Under the pieces are notes generated by a model that had not been told where the DNA came from, searched no databases, and saw only the letters and a program-made list of their open reading frames with translations. This document shows, piece after piece, positions 26,201 to 34,296 of a DNA stretch of 64,000 nucleotides. How positions within the stretch are numbered: the first letter of the stretch is position 1; each line of letters starts with the position of its first letter. The DNA comes from Candidatus Methanarcanum hacksteinii (GTDB lineage: Archaea; Thermoplasmatota; Thermoplasmata; Methanomassiliicoccales; Methanomethylophilaceae), in contig LVVQ01000001.1 in NCBI GenBank assembly GCA_006954405.1, forward strand, positions 682,001 through 746,000, given 5' to 3'. The position numbers were made by a program, and so were the translations under genes.

Positions 26201-27357
26201 TGGGGATCACCGAGTATCTTCTCAATCCTCTTAGAGAGTTCCTTGGACGGGATGTCAGGTAAGGAAACGCACATGGATTTCGATGATTCCGCATCCTTAG
26301 CCTCCGATAGGAGATTCTGTTTCATCAGATCCCTGACATATTGGTAGAATTGTGTATGTTTTCTCGGTTCCTCTCCGTATTCCTCACATACGATGTGGTA
26401 TGTCTTCTCGGCATCATTGATCCTGATGTATCCTTTGTCCTTGATCGCTCTGGATACGGCAAGAAGAGCGAACAGTTCGTTGCGCCCAAGTTCCTCCAAC
26501 TTGGCCGTATTGACGACAGAGAACACAAGACTTCCGACCTGACGCACATCCTCGGGGATTATCTTCCCGTCCGGTCTCATCTCAGCAGTACGTGCCGCTT
26601 TATCAAGGAGGTCCAATGCGAATCTCGCATCACCATCCGCAGAGGCCATCTCTGCGATCATGTTCACGATGCCATCATCGTATGAACCTGCGACCAACGC
26701 TTCTTCGGCACGGTATCTCACTATCTCCTTCAATTGATTAAGTGAATATCTGTCGAATCTTATCGTATTCACTTTCTTGAACGTTGAACGTGATGCCTCA
26801 TCCAATCTATCGATCACATATTCCTGGGATATGAGGATCAATGAGACGGACATCTGTTTGTTGAGGGATTCCTCGCTCATCCTGGACAGTTGGTATATCA
26901 GATTCACGGGCCCCTTCTTCAGGAGTATATTGGCCTCATCCATGACGATGACTACACGTTTCCCTGATCTCTCTATATGGGATCTCAGTGCTCTCAGCAT
27001 CTCCTCAGGTGAGAATCCTCTATCTGGATACCCTTCATCATAGTGGTGAAGGCATTGATACAACACACCTGATTCCGTACCCTTCTGCCTACAGTTCACG
27101 AATATGTAGTCCATGGGGATGTTGTGCCTTGCAGAATATCTCATCAGTTCATTGATGAAGAATTTCGACGTGACCGTCTTCCCTGTACCTACGCTGCCTG
27201 TGAAGAATGCATATTCCGATGTTCCGCTCTCTATCACTGGGCGGAATATCATCTCAAGGAGATTCAATTGCTCCTCACGGCCTGGAAGCTTATCAGGGAT
27301 GTAATCGAAAGATAGTTTCTTCGGTTCTCTTATTATGACAGATTCACGTTCGAACAT
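26197..27357 (-). CDS. Orc1/Cdc6 family replication initiator-like AAA+ protein
   Basis: From the ATG at 27357 the protein is 386 aa: an AAA+ domain with Walker A GSVGTGKT (residues 54-61), Walker B VIVMDEANILL, sensor region SVSLILISQEYVIDRLDEASRSTF, and a C-terminal winged helix (about residues 290-375). This is the Orc1/Cdc6 arrangement used to mark replication origins and load MCM. A longer frame to 27435 would run into the NIF3-like gene and adds only basic, low-complexity residues. The Walker B Asn replaces the more usual Asp, so it may be a divergent paralogue rather than the main initiator. No origin repeats are visible nearby. Confidence 0.85.
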   Translation of the reverse strand: MFERESVIIREPKKLSFDYIPDKLPGREEQLNLLEMIFRPVIESGTSEYAFFTGSVGTGKTVTSKFFINELMRYSARHNIPMDYIFVNCRQKGTESGVLYQCLHHYDEGYPDRGFSPEEMLRALRSHIERSGKRVVIVMDEANILLKKGPVNLIYQLSRMSEESLNKQMSVSLILISQEYVIDRLDEASRSTFKKVNTIRFDRYSLNQLKEIVRYRAEEALVAGSYDDGIVNMIAEMASADGDARFALDLLDKAARTAEMRPDGKIIPEDVRQVGSLVFSVVNTAKLEELGRNELFALLAVSRAIKDKGYIRINDAEKTYHIVCEEYGEEPRKHTQFYQYVRDLMKQNLLSEAKDAESSKSMCVSLPDIPSKELSKRIEKILGDPQ

Positions 27358-27362
27358 CGGGA

Positions 27363-28316
27363 TCAATTCCTGCTTACACGTATCAGGCCGGAACACGGTA
27401 TGACATCTACGCCTGCCTTCTCCCAAACATCGCATATGAGGTTGACACCCAACGAATCCGACGGCATGTGACCTGAGACCACGAGTCTGATGTTGTGTTT
27501 CCTTGCTTCCTCTATGTGATTCTCTGGGAAATGCATCCCTACGACGGTACCTATGCCTGACATCTCCAATTTGGAGTAGATGTCCTTCGGACTTGATGTA
27601 CCACCATTCATTTTAATCACGACCTTTCCGCAATGGTCACTGGGAGAGCCGACTGCGATGAGCGGTCTGCAATTGTATCTCGCACCTATCTTGAACTCTT
27701 CTATTGACATCAGATAATCGACGATGTCGCTGACGTATGTGGGAGATTCCTTCTCGATACCTTTGGAGAGAAAATCCTCTACGCAGTTATCCGCAGGTGC
27801 ATGTATGTTCATTATCGGGATGTCAAGTAACTTAGCGGCATCCACGGCTTGGTTGTAGTTGGACGGATGCACCCCTCTCTTCACCTCAGCCATGCGGGAT
27901 CCCATCATACCTTCGATCATGTTGTACGGAACCCCATATCCATGATAGAGTTCATTCTGTATGTCTATGACCTCAGGGAACGGGATCTTGGATGAACCTA
28001 ACGGATGATGACCCACAATCCCATCGATCCTCTCTCCTTTCTCCCTCAATCTGTCGGCGAGGAGCACCTCTCCTGTCTCTATGTCGATGCCCCACATGAG
28101 CCTCTTGACGTCAAGATCCCCATCCCCATATGACAACCTGGTGTCACCGTAAGGATTCCAAAGTCTCTCCATGTCAAAATAGGATCTCTCTTCCTCATTG
28201 AGCGAATCATATCTTGCCTTCTCTTTCTCCAGGATCCTGTCGATCATTTCCTTAGGGCGCAGATCGTGTTCGATACCGGTCTGTATCGCAAGTCTATAGA
28301 CATCGATCAACTTCAT
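27363..28316 (-). CDS. NIF3-like metal-binding protein
   Basis: The 317-aa protein shows NIF3/DUF34 features: GHHPLGSSK near residue 100, in the position of the metal-binding His pair, and VVSGHMPSDSLGVN near the C-terminus. The family forms toroidal hexamers with a two-metal site; its biochemical role is still debated (a GTP cyclohydrolase-type label is sometimes used without firm support). It is the first gene of the set NIF3, Orc1/Cdc6, TtuA on the minus strand and is divergent from the RFC gene, with only 91 bases between the start codons. Confidence 0.75.
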   Translation of the reverse strand: MKLIDVYRLAIQTGIEHDLRPKEMIDRILEKEKARYDSLNEEERSYFDMERLWNPYGDTRLSYGDGDLDVKRLMWGIDIETGEVLLADRLREKGERIDGIVGHHPLGSSKIPFPEVIDIQNELYHGYGVPYNMIEGMMGSRMAEVKRGVHPSNYNQAVDAAKLLDIPIMNIHAPADNCVEDFLSKGIEKESPTYVSDIVDYLMSIEEFKIGARYNCRPLIAVGSPSDHCGKVVIKMNGGTSSPKDIYSKLEMSGIGTVVGMHFPENHIEEARKHNIRLVVSGHMPSDSLGVNLICDVWEKAGVDVIPCSGLIRVSRN

Positions 28317-28407
28317 ATGTACGGACTAATGGATTCGATATTGATAAGGGCTTGTCCTACAGTTCTTACATGGGGCGTGGGAACAATGTTTATTTTGATT
28401 GATTGTT

Positions 28408-29385
28408 ATGCCCGTCACGATCGATATGAAGGAGATATGGACAGAGAAATACAGACCAAAGAATCTTGACGAGGTCATCGGACAGAGGCATGTAACAGAG
28501 AGACTCAAAGCCTATGTCGAGACCAAGAACATGCCACATCTCCTGATGACAGGGCCTGCGGGCACTGGTAAGACCACATGCTCACTTGCCATGGCAAGGG
28601 AGATGTTCGGCGATGAATGGAAAGGGAACTTCATCGAATTGAACGCTTCCGATGAGAGAGGTATCGATGTCGTCAGAGGTAAGATCAAAGAATTCGCAAG
28701 GACCGCACCGTTGGGGAATGCGGAATTCAAGATAATCTTCATGGATGAGGCGGATGCATTGACGTCCGATGCACAGGCTGCGCTCAGAAGGACCATGGAG
28801 AAGTATTCCAAGATCTGTCGTTTTATCCTTTCATGCAATTATTCGTCGAAGATCATCGATCCGATCCAATCCAGATGTGCTGTATTCAGATTCAAACCTT
28901 TGTCGAAGGATGATGTGAAAGGATTCCTGATGAGGATCGTGACCAATGAGAATGTGAAGATAGATGATGAGGCACTTGACGCACTCGTTCATGTCGCAAG
29001 AGGCGATATGAGGCGTGCGGTGAACTCATTGCAGGTCGCAGCATCAATGGACAAGACGATAGATGTCGATACGATCTATCAGACCACGGGCCTCGCCAAT
29101 CCTGAGGAAGTGAAGAAGATGATCGAGACCGCTCTTAAGGGCAATTTCATCGCTGCAAGGGACAAGCTCGACGAGATAATGATAGAATTCGGACTCTCTG
29201 GCCAGGATATAATAAGACAGATCCACTCTTCATTCTTCGAGTTATCCATCGATGACCGTGAGAAGGTCATGTTGATGGATAAGACAGGGGAAATAGAATT
29301 CCGTATCATCGAAGGTAGCAACGAACGCATCCAATTGGAAGCGCTGTTGGCCTACCTCGTGATGGTCGGCGGCACCAAGAGATGA
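28408..29385 (+). CDS. rfcS: replication factor C small subunit (clamp loader)
   Basis: The 325-aa AAA+ protein matches archaeal RfcS, which with RfcL loads the PCNA sliding clamp. It has Walker A GPAGTGKT (residues 49-56), Walker B IIFMDEADAL, the SRC motif in IQSRCAVFRF and the C-terminal collar domain. No intein is present. The ATG at 28408 is preferred over TTG 28399; with no Shine-Dalgarno sequence and a TATA-like TTTATTTT shortly upstream, the message is probably leaderless. Confidence 0.95.
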   Translation: MPVTIDMKEIWTEKYRPKNLDEVIGQRHVTERLKAYVETKNMPHLLMTGPAGTGKTTCSLAMAREMFGDEWKGNFIELNASDERGIDVVRGKIKEFARTAPLGNAEFKIIFMDEADALTSDAQAALRRTMEKYSKICRFILSCNYSSKIIDPIQSRCAVFRFKPLSKDDVKGFLMRIVTNENVKIDDEALDALVHVARGDMRRAVNSLQVAASMDKTIDVDTIYQTTGLANPEEVKKMIETALKGNFIAARDKLDEIMIEFGLSGQDIIRQIHSSFFELSIDDREKVMLMDKTGEIEFRIIEGSNERIQLEALLAYLVMVGGTKR

Positions 29386-30630
29386 TCAGTACCTATTGTC
29401 GAAGATCCTGTGACTCTTCTTCTCGCTCCTTGGCAGTTCCTGTATGGCGACTGCCTTGGGGATTATCGTTATCCCGATCCTGCTCTTGAATTCGTCACGG
29501 ACGGTCTTCTCGAGTGCTGTGCGCTCCTTGCCGGTAAGTTTGGTCTCGAAGAACAGTGTCAATGAATCCTTGCCTTCCATGTGATCGATCATCACCTGAT
29601 ATTCGCTTGATACGTCAGGGATATCCTTCAACAGATCCTCGATCTGTCCAGGGAATATGTTCACTCCTTTGACCTTCACCATATCGTCTGTACGTCCGAT
29701 CAGGATGTCGATACGGGGGAATTTGGAACCGCATGGGCAATCTCCGGGTATGATGCGTGTTAGATCATGTGTCCTGTATCTGATGAGTGGTGCACCTTCT
29801 TTTCTGAATGTTGTGATGACCAACTCTCCATATTCTCCGTCGGGGAGGTTCTTCCCTGTCTTAGGGTCTATGATCTCCATGTAGACATAATCGGACCAAC
29901 AGTGTATGCCTGTGGCGCACTTACAGCTGATGCCGATACCTGGGCCATAGATCTCAGTGAGGCCGTAGATATCATAGAGTTCGACACCGAGTTCGTTCGC
30001 GATACGGTTACGCATCTTGTCTCCCCAGCGTTCAGAACCGATCAGGGCCTTCTTCAGCTTGATCTTATCCTTGATCCCTCTTTTCTCGATCTCTTCCGCA
30101 AGGAGGAGAGCGTATGATGATGTCGCTGTGAGTACGGTACTGCCGAGGTCCTGCATCATCGTCAGCTGTTTCTCTGTGTTGCCGGGACCCATAGGTATGC
30201 ACATTGCACCAAGACGTTCTGCGCCTGCCTGGAATCCTATTCCTGCGGTCCACAATCCGTAACCAGGGGTGATATGTATGCGGTCAAGATTGGTGACACC
30301 TGCCATCTTGTAGCATCTTTCGAACATGATGGCCCAGTCCTCGACATCCTTGTTCGTGTAGGGTATGATGACAGGTTTACCGGTCGTACCTGATGATGAA
30401 TGGATCCTTACGACCTCCTCATCGGGTACTGATTGAAGGCCGAGAGGGTATGCGTCACGGAGCTCACATTTGTCTGTCAACGGTAATTTCTCGAAATCCT
30501 CCTTCGTCTGTATCTTCGTAGGGTCGATGTCCTTGTACTTCTCTCTGTAGAAGGGGGATTTCTCTTTTATCGTGGACAATTTGAGTTTTATCGCATCCAA
30601 CTGCTCGGCTGACATCATGTTATCAAGCAT
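29386..30630 (-). CDS. paaK: phenylacetate-CoA ligase family
   Basis: From the ATG at 30630 the protein is 414 aa, an adenylate-forming ligase with the AMP-binding motif SSSGTTGKP (about residues 78-86), YGLTEIYGPG, and GRTDDMVKVKGVNIFPGQIE ahead of the C-terminal domain. The family activates phenylacetate or other aryl acids to CoA thioesters with ATP giving AMP. In methanogens it is usually thought to take up arylacetates for aromatic amino acid synthesis by reverse ferredoxin oxidoreductases; that is inference here. Direct repeats TACATTAATG lie in its promoter region (30670-30696). Confidence 0.88.
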   Translation of the reverse strand: MLDNMMSAEQLDAIKLKLSTIKEKSPFYREKYKDIDPTKIQTKEDFEKLPLTDKCELRDAYPLGLQSVPDEEVVRIHSSSGTTGKPVIIPYTNKDVEDWAIMFERCYKMAGVTNLDRIHITPGYGLWTAGIGFQAGAERLGAMCIPMGPGNTEKQLTMMQDLGSTVLTATSSYALLLAEEIEKRGIKDKIKLKKALIGSERWGDKMRNRIANELGVELYDIYGLTEIYGPGIGISCKCATGIHCWSDYVYMEIIDPKTGKNLPDGEYGELVITTFRKEGAPLIRYRTHDLTRIIPGDCPCGSKFPRIDILIGRTDDMVKVKGVNIFPGQIEDLLKDIPDVSSEYQVMIDHMEGKDSLTLFFETKLTGKERTALEKTVRDEFKSRIGITIIPKAVAIQELPRSEKKSHRIFDNRY

Positions 30631-30669
30631 GCTGATGCCATACTCATATATTAATGATGCTAAAATAAA

Positions 30670-30696
30670 TACATTAATGTACATTAATGTACATTA
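30670..30696 (-). promoter_or_regulatory. tandem palindromic repeats upstream of paaK
   Basis: TACATTAATG occurs twice in tandem, followed by a partial copy TACATTAG. Each unit contains the palindrome CATTAATG. The array lies 40-66 bases upstream of the paaK start and overlaps the stop codon of the preceding Sel1 gene, so it may be an operator or the end-to-end hinge between two transcripts. Confidence 0.4.
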
Positions 30697-31616
30697 GTTT
30701 TGATACGTTTCCATAATTGGCTGAATATGGTCTTACCATCATCCGCCCCTCTGATCTTCCCGACGACATCTGGTGTATTCAGAACGGTCTCTTCTACAGG
30801 CATCGGAGTATGTTTCACCTTGACGGGAACCTTATCGTCGAGATACGCTCTCGCATCATCGCTTCCGGCAATAGCAGCGTGCGAGATCATCATCGACGCT
30901 ATGTTCGTATCCTGTGTGACGCCCTGTCCATGCTCATACATGTATCCGAGCATGAACTCGCAATCCACATCACCTTCTTTGTATCCTAATCTGAAGTATT
31001 CGATCGCCTGATGATAGTTGAGTTTGATCGCTTTACCTCTGTAGTAGCACATCCCTGCTTTGTAGTACGCGCTTACATCGCCGGATTCTGCCGCCGAGAT
31101 ATAGAGGGATGCGGCCTTCTTTATGTCACGATTCGGATTGTGAAGATCCATATATGCATCCGCAAGTGCGATACGCGCCTTGCTGTATCCTTGATTGGCA
31201 GCCATGGTGAACCATCTTATGGCGAATCCATAGTCCTTGTACACACAATACCCGTTGTAATAGAATATCCCGAGGTAGTACTGACCTTTGGGGAATCCAT
31301 TCTCAGCGGATAATCTGAACCATTTGAGTGCATCTTTGTAACTCTTCTTGGATGTCAATCCGAGGTAGTAGTCCATACCAACATAGTATTGGGCTTCATC
31401 GATTCCATGTTCCGCCGCTTTTCTGAACAGTTCGGCAGCTTTCTTGTTGTCTTTATTGACATGGTCCCCTTCGACGAGTATCTTGCCATAACATGTCTGT
31501 GCATACGGATTACCAGCCAAGGCAGCCTCTTTCATAAGATCGACACCCGAATAGTCTCCGGCATCGAGCAGGGATTTCGCCTTGACGTAAGTATCGGAAG
31601 CAACCAACGACATCAT
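30684..31616 (-). CDS. Sel1-like repeat protein paired with Hsp70
   Basis: The 310-aa protein is built of about seven 36-residue Sel1/TPR-like helical repeats (for example LGIFYYNGYCVYKDYGFAIRW, then a PNRDIKKAASLY unit), followed by a basic tail. Such repeats are scaffolds for protein binding. Its ATG overlaps the stop of the Hsp70-like gene (ATGATG), so the two products are made together; the arrangement suggests a co-chaperone or client adaptor. There is no signal peptide, so it should be cytoplasmic. Confidence 0.85.
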   Translation of the reverse strand: MMSLVASDTYVKAKSLLDAGDYSGVDLMKEAALAGNPYAQTCYGKILVEGDHVNKDNKKAAELFRKAAEHGIDEAQYYVGMDYYLGLTSKKSYKDALKWFRLSAENGFPKGQYYLGIFYYNGYCVYKDYGFAIRWFTMAANQGYSKARIALADAYMDLHNPNRDIKKAASLYISAAESGDVSAYYKAGMCYYRGKAIKLNYHQAIEYFRLGYKEGDVDCEFMLGYMYEHGQGVTQDTNIASMMISHAAIAGSDDARAYLDDKVPVKVKHTPMPVEETVLNTPDVVGKIRGADDGKTIFSQLWKRIKTNVH

Positions 31617-33118
31617 ATTATCCCTTCTATCTTCGATGCTGACGATGTTACCTCGTCATCAGTCATCTTGATGCTCTCAACGAATGAGAATGAGTTGACA
31701 TCGTTGTTGCACGTCATGTTGAATCCTACGCTGCCGTCATTATCCACGGTTATGCGTATAGGTATCTTCGTACGACCGCGCAATATCTTGCCTGTCAGCG
31801 GTATTGATAACTCTTTGACGAGTTTACCGTCGGTCACATCTATGAAATATTCCCCAGAACGGGAGATCGATTCGTAGATCTTTATGTCCATACAATCCTG
31901 ATCATCTCTCTTAGGTCTGCATGTGAGAGTATAATCCGAAGGGATGTTGGTATTCTTGAAGACGACGTTACAGACCTTCTCCACTCCATCGATGCCCGCC
32001 AATATACCATAGGTCTTGGTCATGACAGGTATCACTTCTATCCTCTTGTGGCCGTATTTCGATTCTGCATAGAGGGCTGCGCCATCGGATATCGCGAATT
32101 CAGGTTTGTATACGATGATGTCCTTCGAAGGGAACGCTTCCCTTAAGTTCCTTGGGACCTGAAGCATGAGTGAGGAAGCACCTACAAGGACGATCTCGTT
32201 GACATCGCTCATAGTATGCTTGGAATTCCTCAAGGCGTATCCGATCATATCTATACTCTTATCCATCAACCACTTGGTGGATGTTTCGAATTCTTCTCTT
32301 GTTATCGAGTATGTGGTGACCTCTCCACGGAGCATTATCTCTCCCGTCGCTCTAGGTCTCCTTTCCAATTCGAGTTTGATCCTCTCTGCCTCCAAGAGCA
32401 ACAATCTTCTGAATTCGCTGTCGCTCATCACATCGGATCCCTCCATCCCTCTGGTGTCCAAGACCTTCCTTTGGATGAGTGTTGCGAGTTGGAGATCCCA
32501 ATCCCTGCCTCCGAGATCCTTGTTACTCTCATCGGCAAGTACGCGGAACCTTCCGTTTGACATCTCGACGACGGAGACATCCAATGTCCCTCCGCCGAGA
32601 TCGTATATTATCATGAGGCGGTCGTTATCGGTGCCTTTGCTCATACCGTATGAGATAGCAGCAGCGGACGATTCCGAAAGTAAGGTTATATCTTCGAAAC
32701 CTGCAATTCTTGCAGCGTTGTACGTGGAATGTTTCTCGATGTCACCATAATCCCCTGGGATGGTGATCACGACGTCCTTCACATCGAACCCGGTCTGTTT
32801 CCTGAATTCCATCCTGAGCTTCTTCAGCAATATGGCGGACAGATCCGTTGGACTGTAAGGTTTATCATTGAATATCCTTACAACATCCTCTCCGAGCACC
32901 CTTTTGAAATGTGATGCCGTATTCCATGTACCACTAACATCTTTGAGTTCCATGGCATCATGGCCTACGAATATGCCTTTGTCAGTGAATGTAACTATCG
33001 ACGGCATAGTCATGTGATCGTTCACATGTAACAATTTAACAGAGCCATCACCCTCTGTATAGGATACGCACGAATTTGCCGTACCCAAATCTATCCCGAC
33101 ATAGCACTGACTAGACAT
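31613..33118 (-). CDS. Hsp70-family (DnaK-like) protein, divergent
   Basis: The 501-aa protein has an actin-like ATPase domain (about residues 1-375) with phosphate motifs YVGIDLGTANSCVSY and MIIYDLGGGTLDVSVVEM and the adenosine motif EIVLVGASSLM. The substrate-binding part is only about 125 residues, shorter than the roughly 230 of DnaK, and the helical lid looks missing. It is not the ordinary dnaK-dnaJ-grpE locus; its only operon partner is a Sel1 repeat protein. Probably a specialised chaperone or a switch ATPase. Confidence 0.85.
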   Translation of the reverse strand: MSSQCYVGIDLGTANSCVSYTEGDGSVKLLHVNDHMTMPSIVTFTDKGIFVGHDAMELKDVSGTWNTASHFKRVLGEDVVRIFNDKPYSPTDLSAILLKKLRMEFRKQTGFDVKDVVITIPGDYGDIEKHSTYNAARIAGFEDITLLSESSAAAISYGMSKGTDNDRLMIIYDLGGGTLDVSVVEMSNGRFRVLADESNKDLGGRDWDLQLATLIQRKVLDTRGMEGSDVMSDSEFRRLLLLEAERIKLELERRPRATGEIMLRGEVTTYSITREEFETSTKWLMDKSIDMIGYALRNSKHTMSDVNEIVLVGASSLMLQVPRNLREAFPSKDIIVYKPEFAISDGAALYAESKYGHKRIEVIPVMTKTYGILAGIDGVEKVCNVVFKNTNIPSDYTLTCRPKRDDQDCMDIKIYESISRSGEYFIDVTDGKLVKELSIPLTGKILRGRTKIPIRITVDNDGSVGFNMTCNNDVNSFSFVESIKMTDDEVTSSASKIEGII

Positions 33119-33203
33119 CCCACCGTGGCTGATAACACTATTCTGGTTATTAAATGTATTTAGGGATGACCCACTTCAGCGGGATGAAAATTACTTTTTG
33201 TCG

Positions 33204-34241
33204 TTATGTATAGGTCAGCTGAATCCTTGAGGATGCGAGGTATTCATCACATGCAGAGGAGGGAAGGAATAGCTTAGGATCATTGTGAAGTTTGACATCT
33301 GCCTTCAGATGTCCGTTCAGTTCCTCGGCCATAGCTCTGGTACAGTCAGGATCATTGGTGTTGAACACGACGACATCTCCATTCAGACAATATATCACTA
33401 CCACAGGCATGACGCCTTTGTGTATGGCGAGTTTGTACTTACCAAATTCGGCATTCTTGAAGTTGCCCGTACTGAATTTGGGTGTACTGTAGCCTCCAAC
33501 CCTTTTGCCTGCATTAAAATCATCACGGAGTTCGATGTGATCTATCTTATCATATCTGATATCCTTTTTCATCATCGTCGCATCGATGGTGATGGAATCA
33601 TCATCCATGCTGACATCCACATGTCCGACTGAGAGCATTATGATAGCGATGGCCGCTATGAATATGGCGCCGATTACTATGAATCCGACAAATAATTTCA
33701 CATTTTTGGAACGTCTCTTTTTTGAACCAGTCGTATCGGAACTTATGATCGGGCCCGCATCGGTTCCTGCAGATATCTGGTGATATAGTGTCTCTGTGGA
33801 TTCCGTATCTTTGTAGTTGAATACGGTGACCTTACCTTTGCCGTACCTGATCACGATGAATCTAGGGATCCTCGAGTCGCCTGCATAGATGTATGATGAG
33901 AACTCATCATTCGTGAAGTCGCCATAACCCCTTTTCAAACCTCCGTAACCGAACATCCTCAGACCTGGTTTGAATTCCTGTCTGAACTCCATCTGCGTTA
34001 TTGTGCAGAGCGGTATGCTGAGGTTGACCATAGGGGCCTTGATATGCAATGTATCATTCGAGATGTATGCCTCGGTGCCGCCGATCTTTATGAACGGGAT
34101 GAAGAGGATCAAGGTTAGTATTGCGAGTAAGGCGAAGAACAACACCACCCCTATGATGTCCATGATCAATAGTATGACTACGATCCATATGGAGATCAAG
34201 TAAGAGACCAGCATGATCCCGAACCATTCCATGCTGTCCAT
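33204..34241 (-). CDS. membrane protein with two PH-like domains
   Basis: From the ATG at 34241 the protein is 345 aa. Two N-terminal helices (VSYLISIWIVVILLIMDIIG, then a second hydrophobic run) are followed by a beta-rich domain, another helix (FVGFIVIGAIFIAAIAIIML) and a second beta-rich domain. The two domains repeat each other: EFKPGLRMFGYGGLKRGYGDF matches DFNAGKRVGGYSTPKFSTGNF, each followed by a VTVFN or VVVFN strand. This is the pattern of bacterial PH-like domains (bPH6-type). Function unknown. The upstream part of the frame to 34364 overlaps the end of fhs and is not needed. Confidence 0.7.
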   Translation of the reverse strand: MDSMEWFGIMLVSYLISIWIVVILLIMDIIGVVLFFALLAILTLILFIPFIKIGGTEAYISNDTLHIKAPMVNLSIPLCTITQMEFRQEFKPGLRMFGYGGLKRGYGDFTNDEFSSYIYAGDSRIPRFIVIRYGKGKVTVFNYKDTESTETLYHQISAGTDAGPIISSDTTGSKKRRSKNVKLFVGFIVIGAIFIAAIAIIMLSVGHVDVSMDDDSITIDATMMKKDIRYDKIDHIELRDDFNAGKRVGGYSTPKFSTGNFKNAEFGKYKLAIHKGVMPVVVIYCLNGDVVVFNTNDPDCTRAMAEELNGHLKADVKLHNDPKLFLPSSACDEYLASSRIQLTYT

Positions 34242-34296
34242 GATGATCCGTCCTGTAGAAGTAAAAATAGAAAATTGGGGCAATCGCCCCATAAGA

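Noticed and set aside
27358..28407. Replication origin next to the Orc1/Cdc6 gene
   Set aside because: Only 5 bases separate it from the NIF3-like gene, and the nearest intergenic stretch (28317-28407) has no repeated origin-type boxes or long AT-rich unwinding tract.
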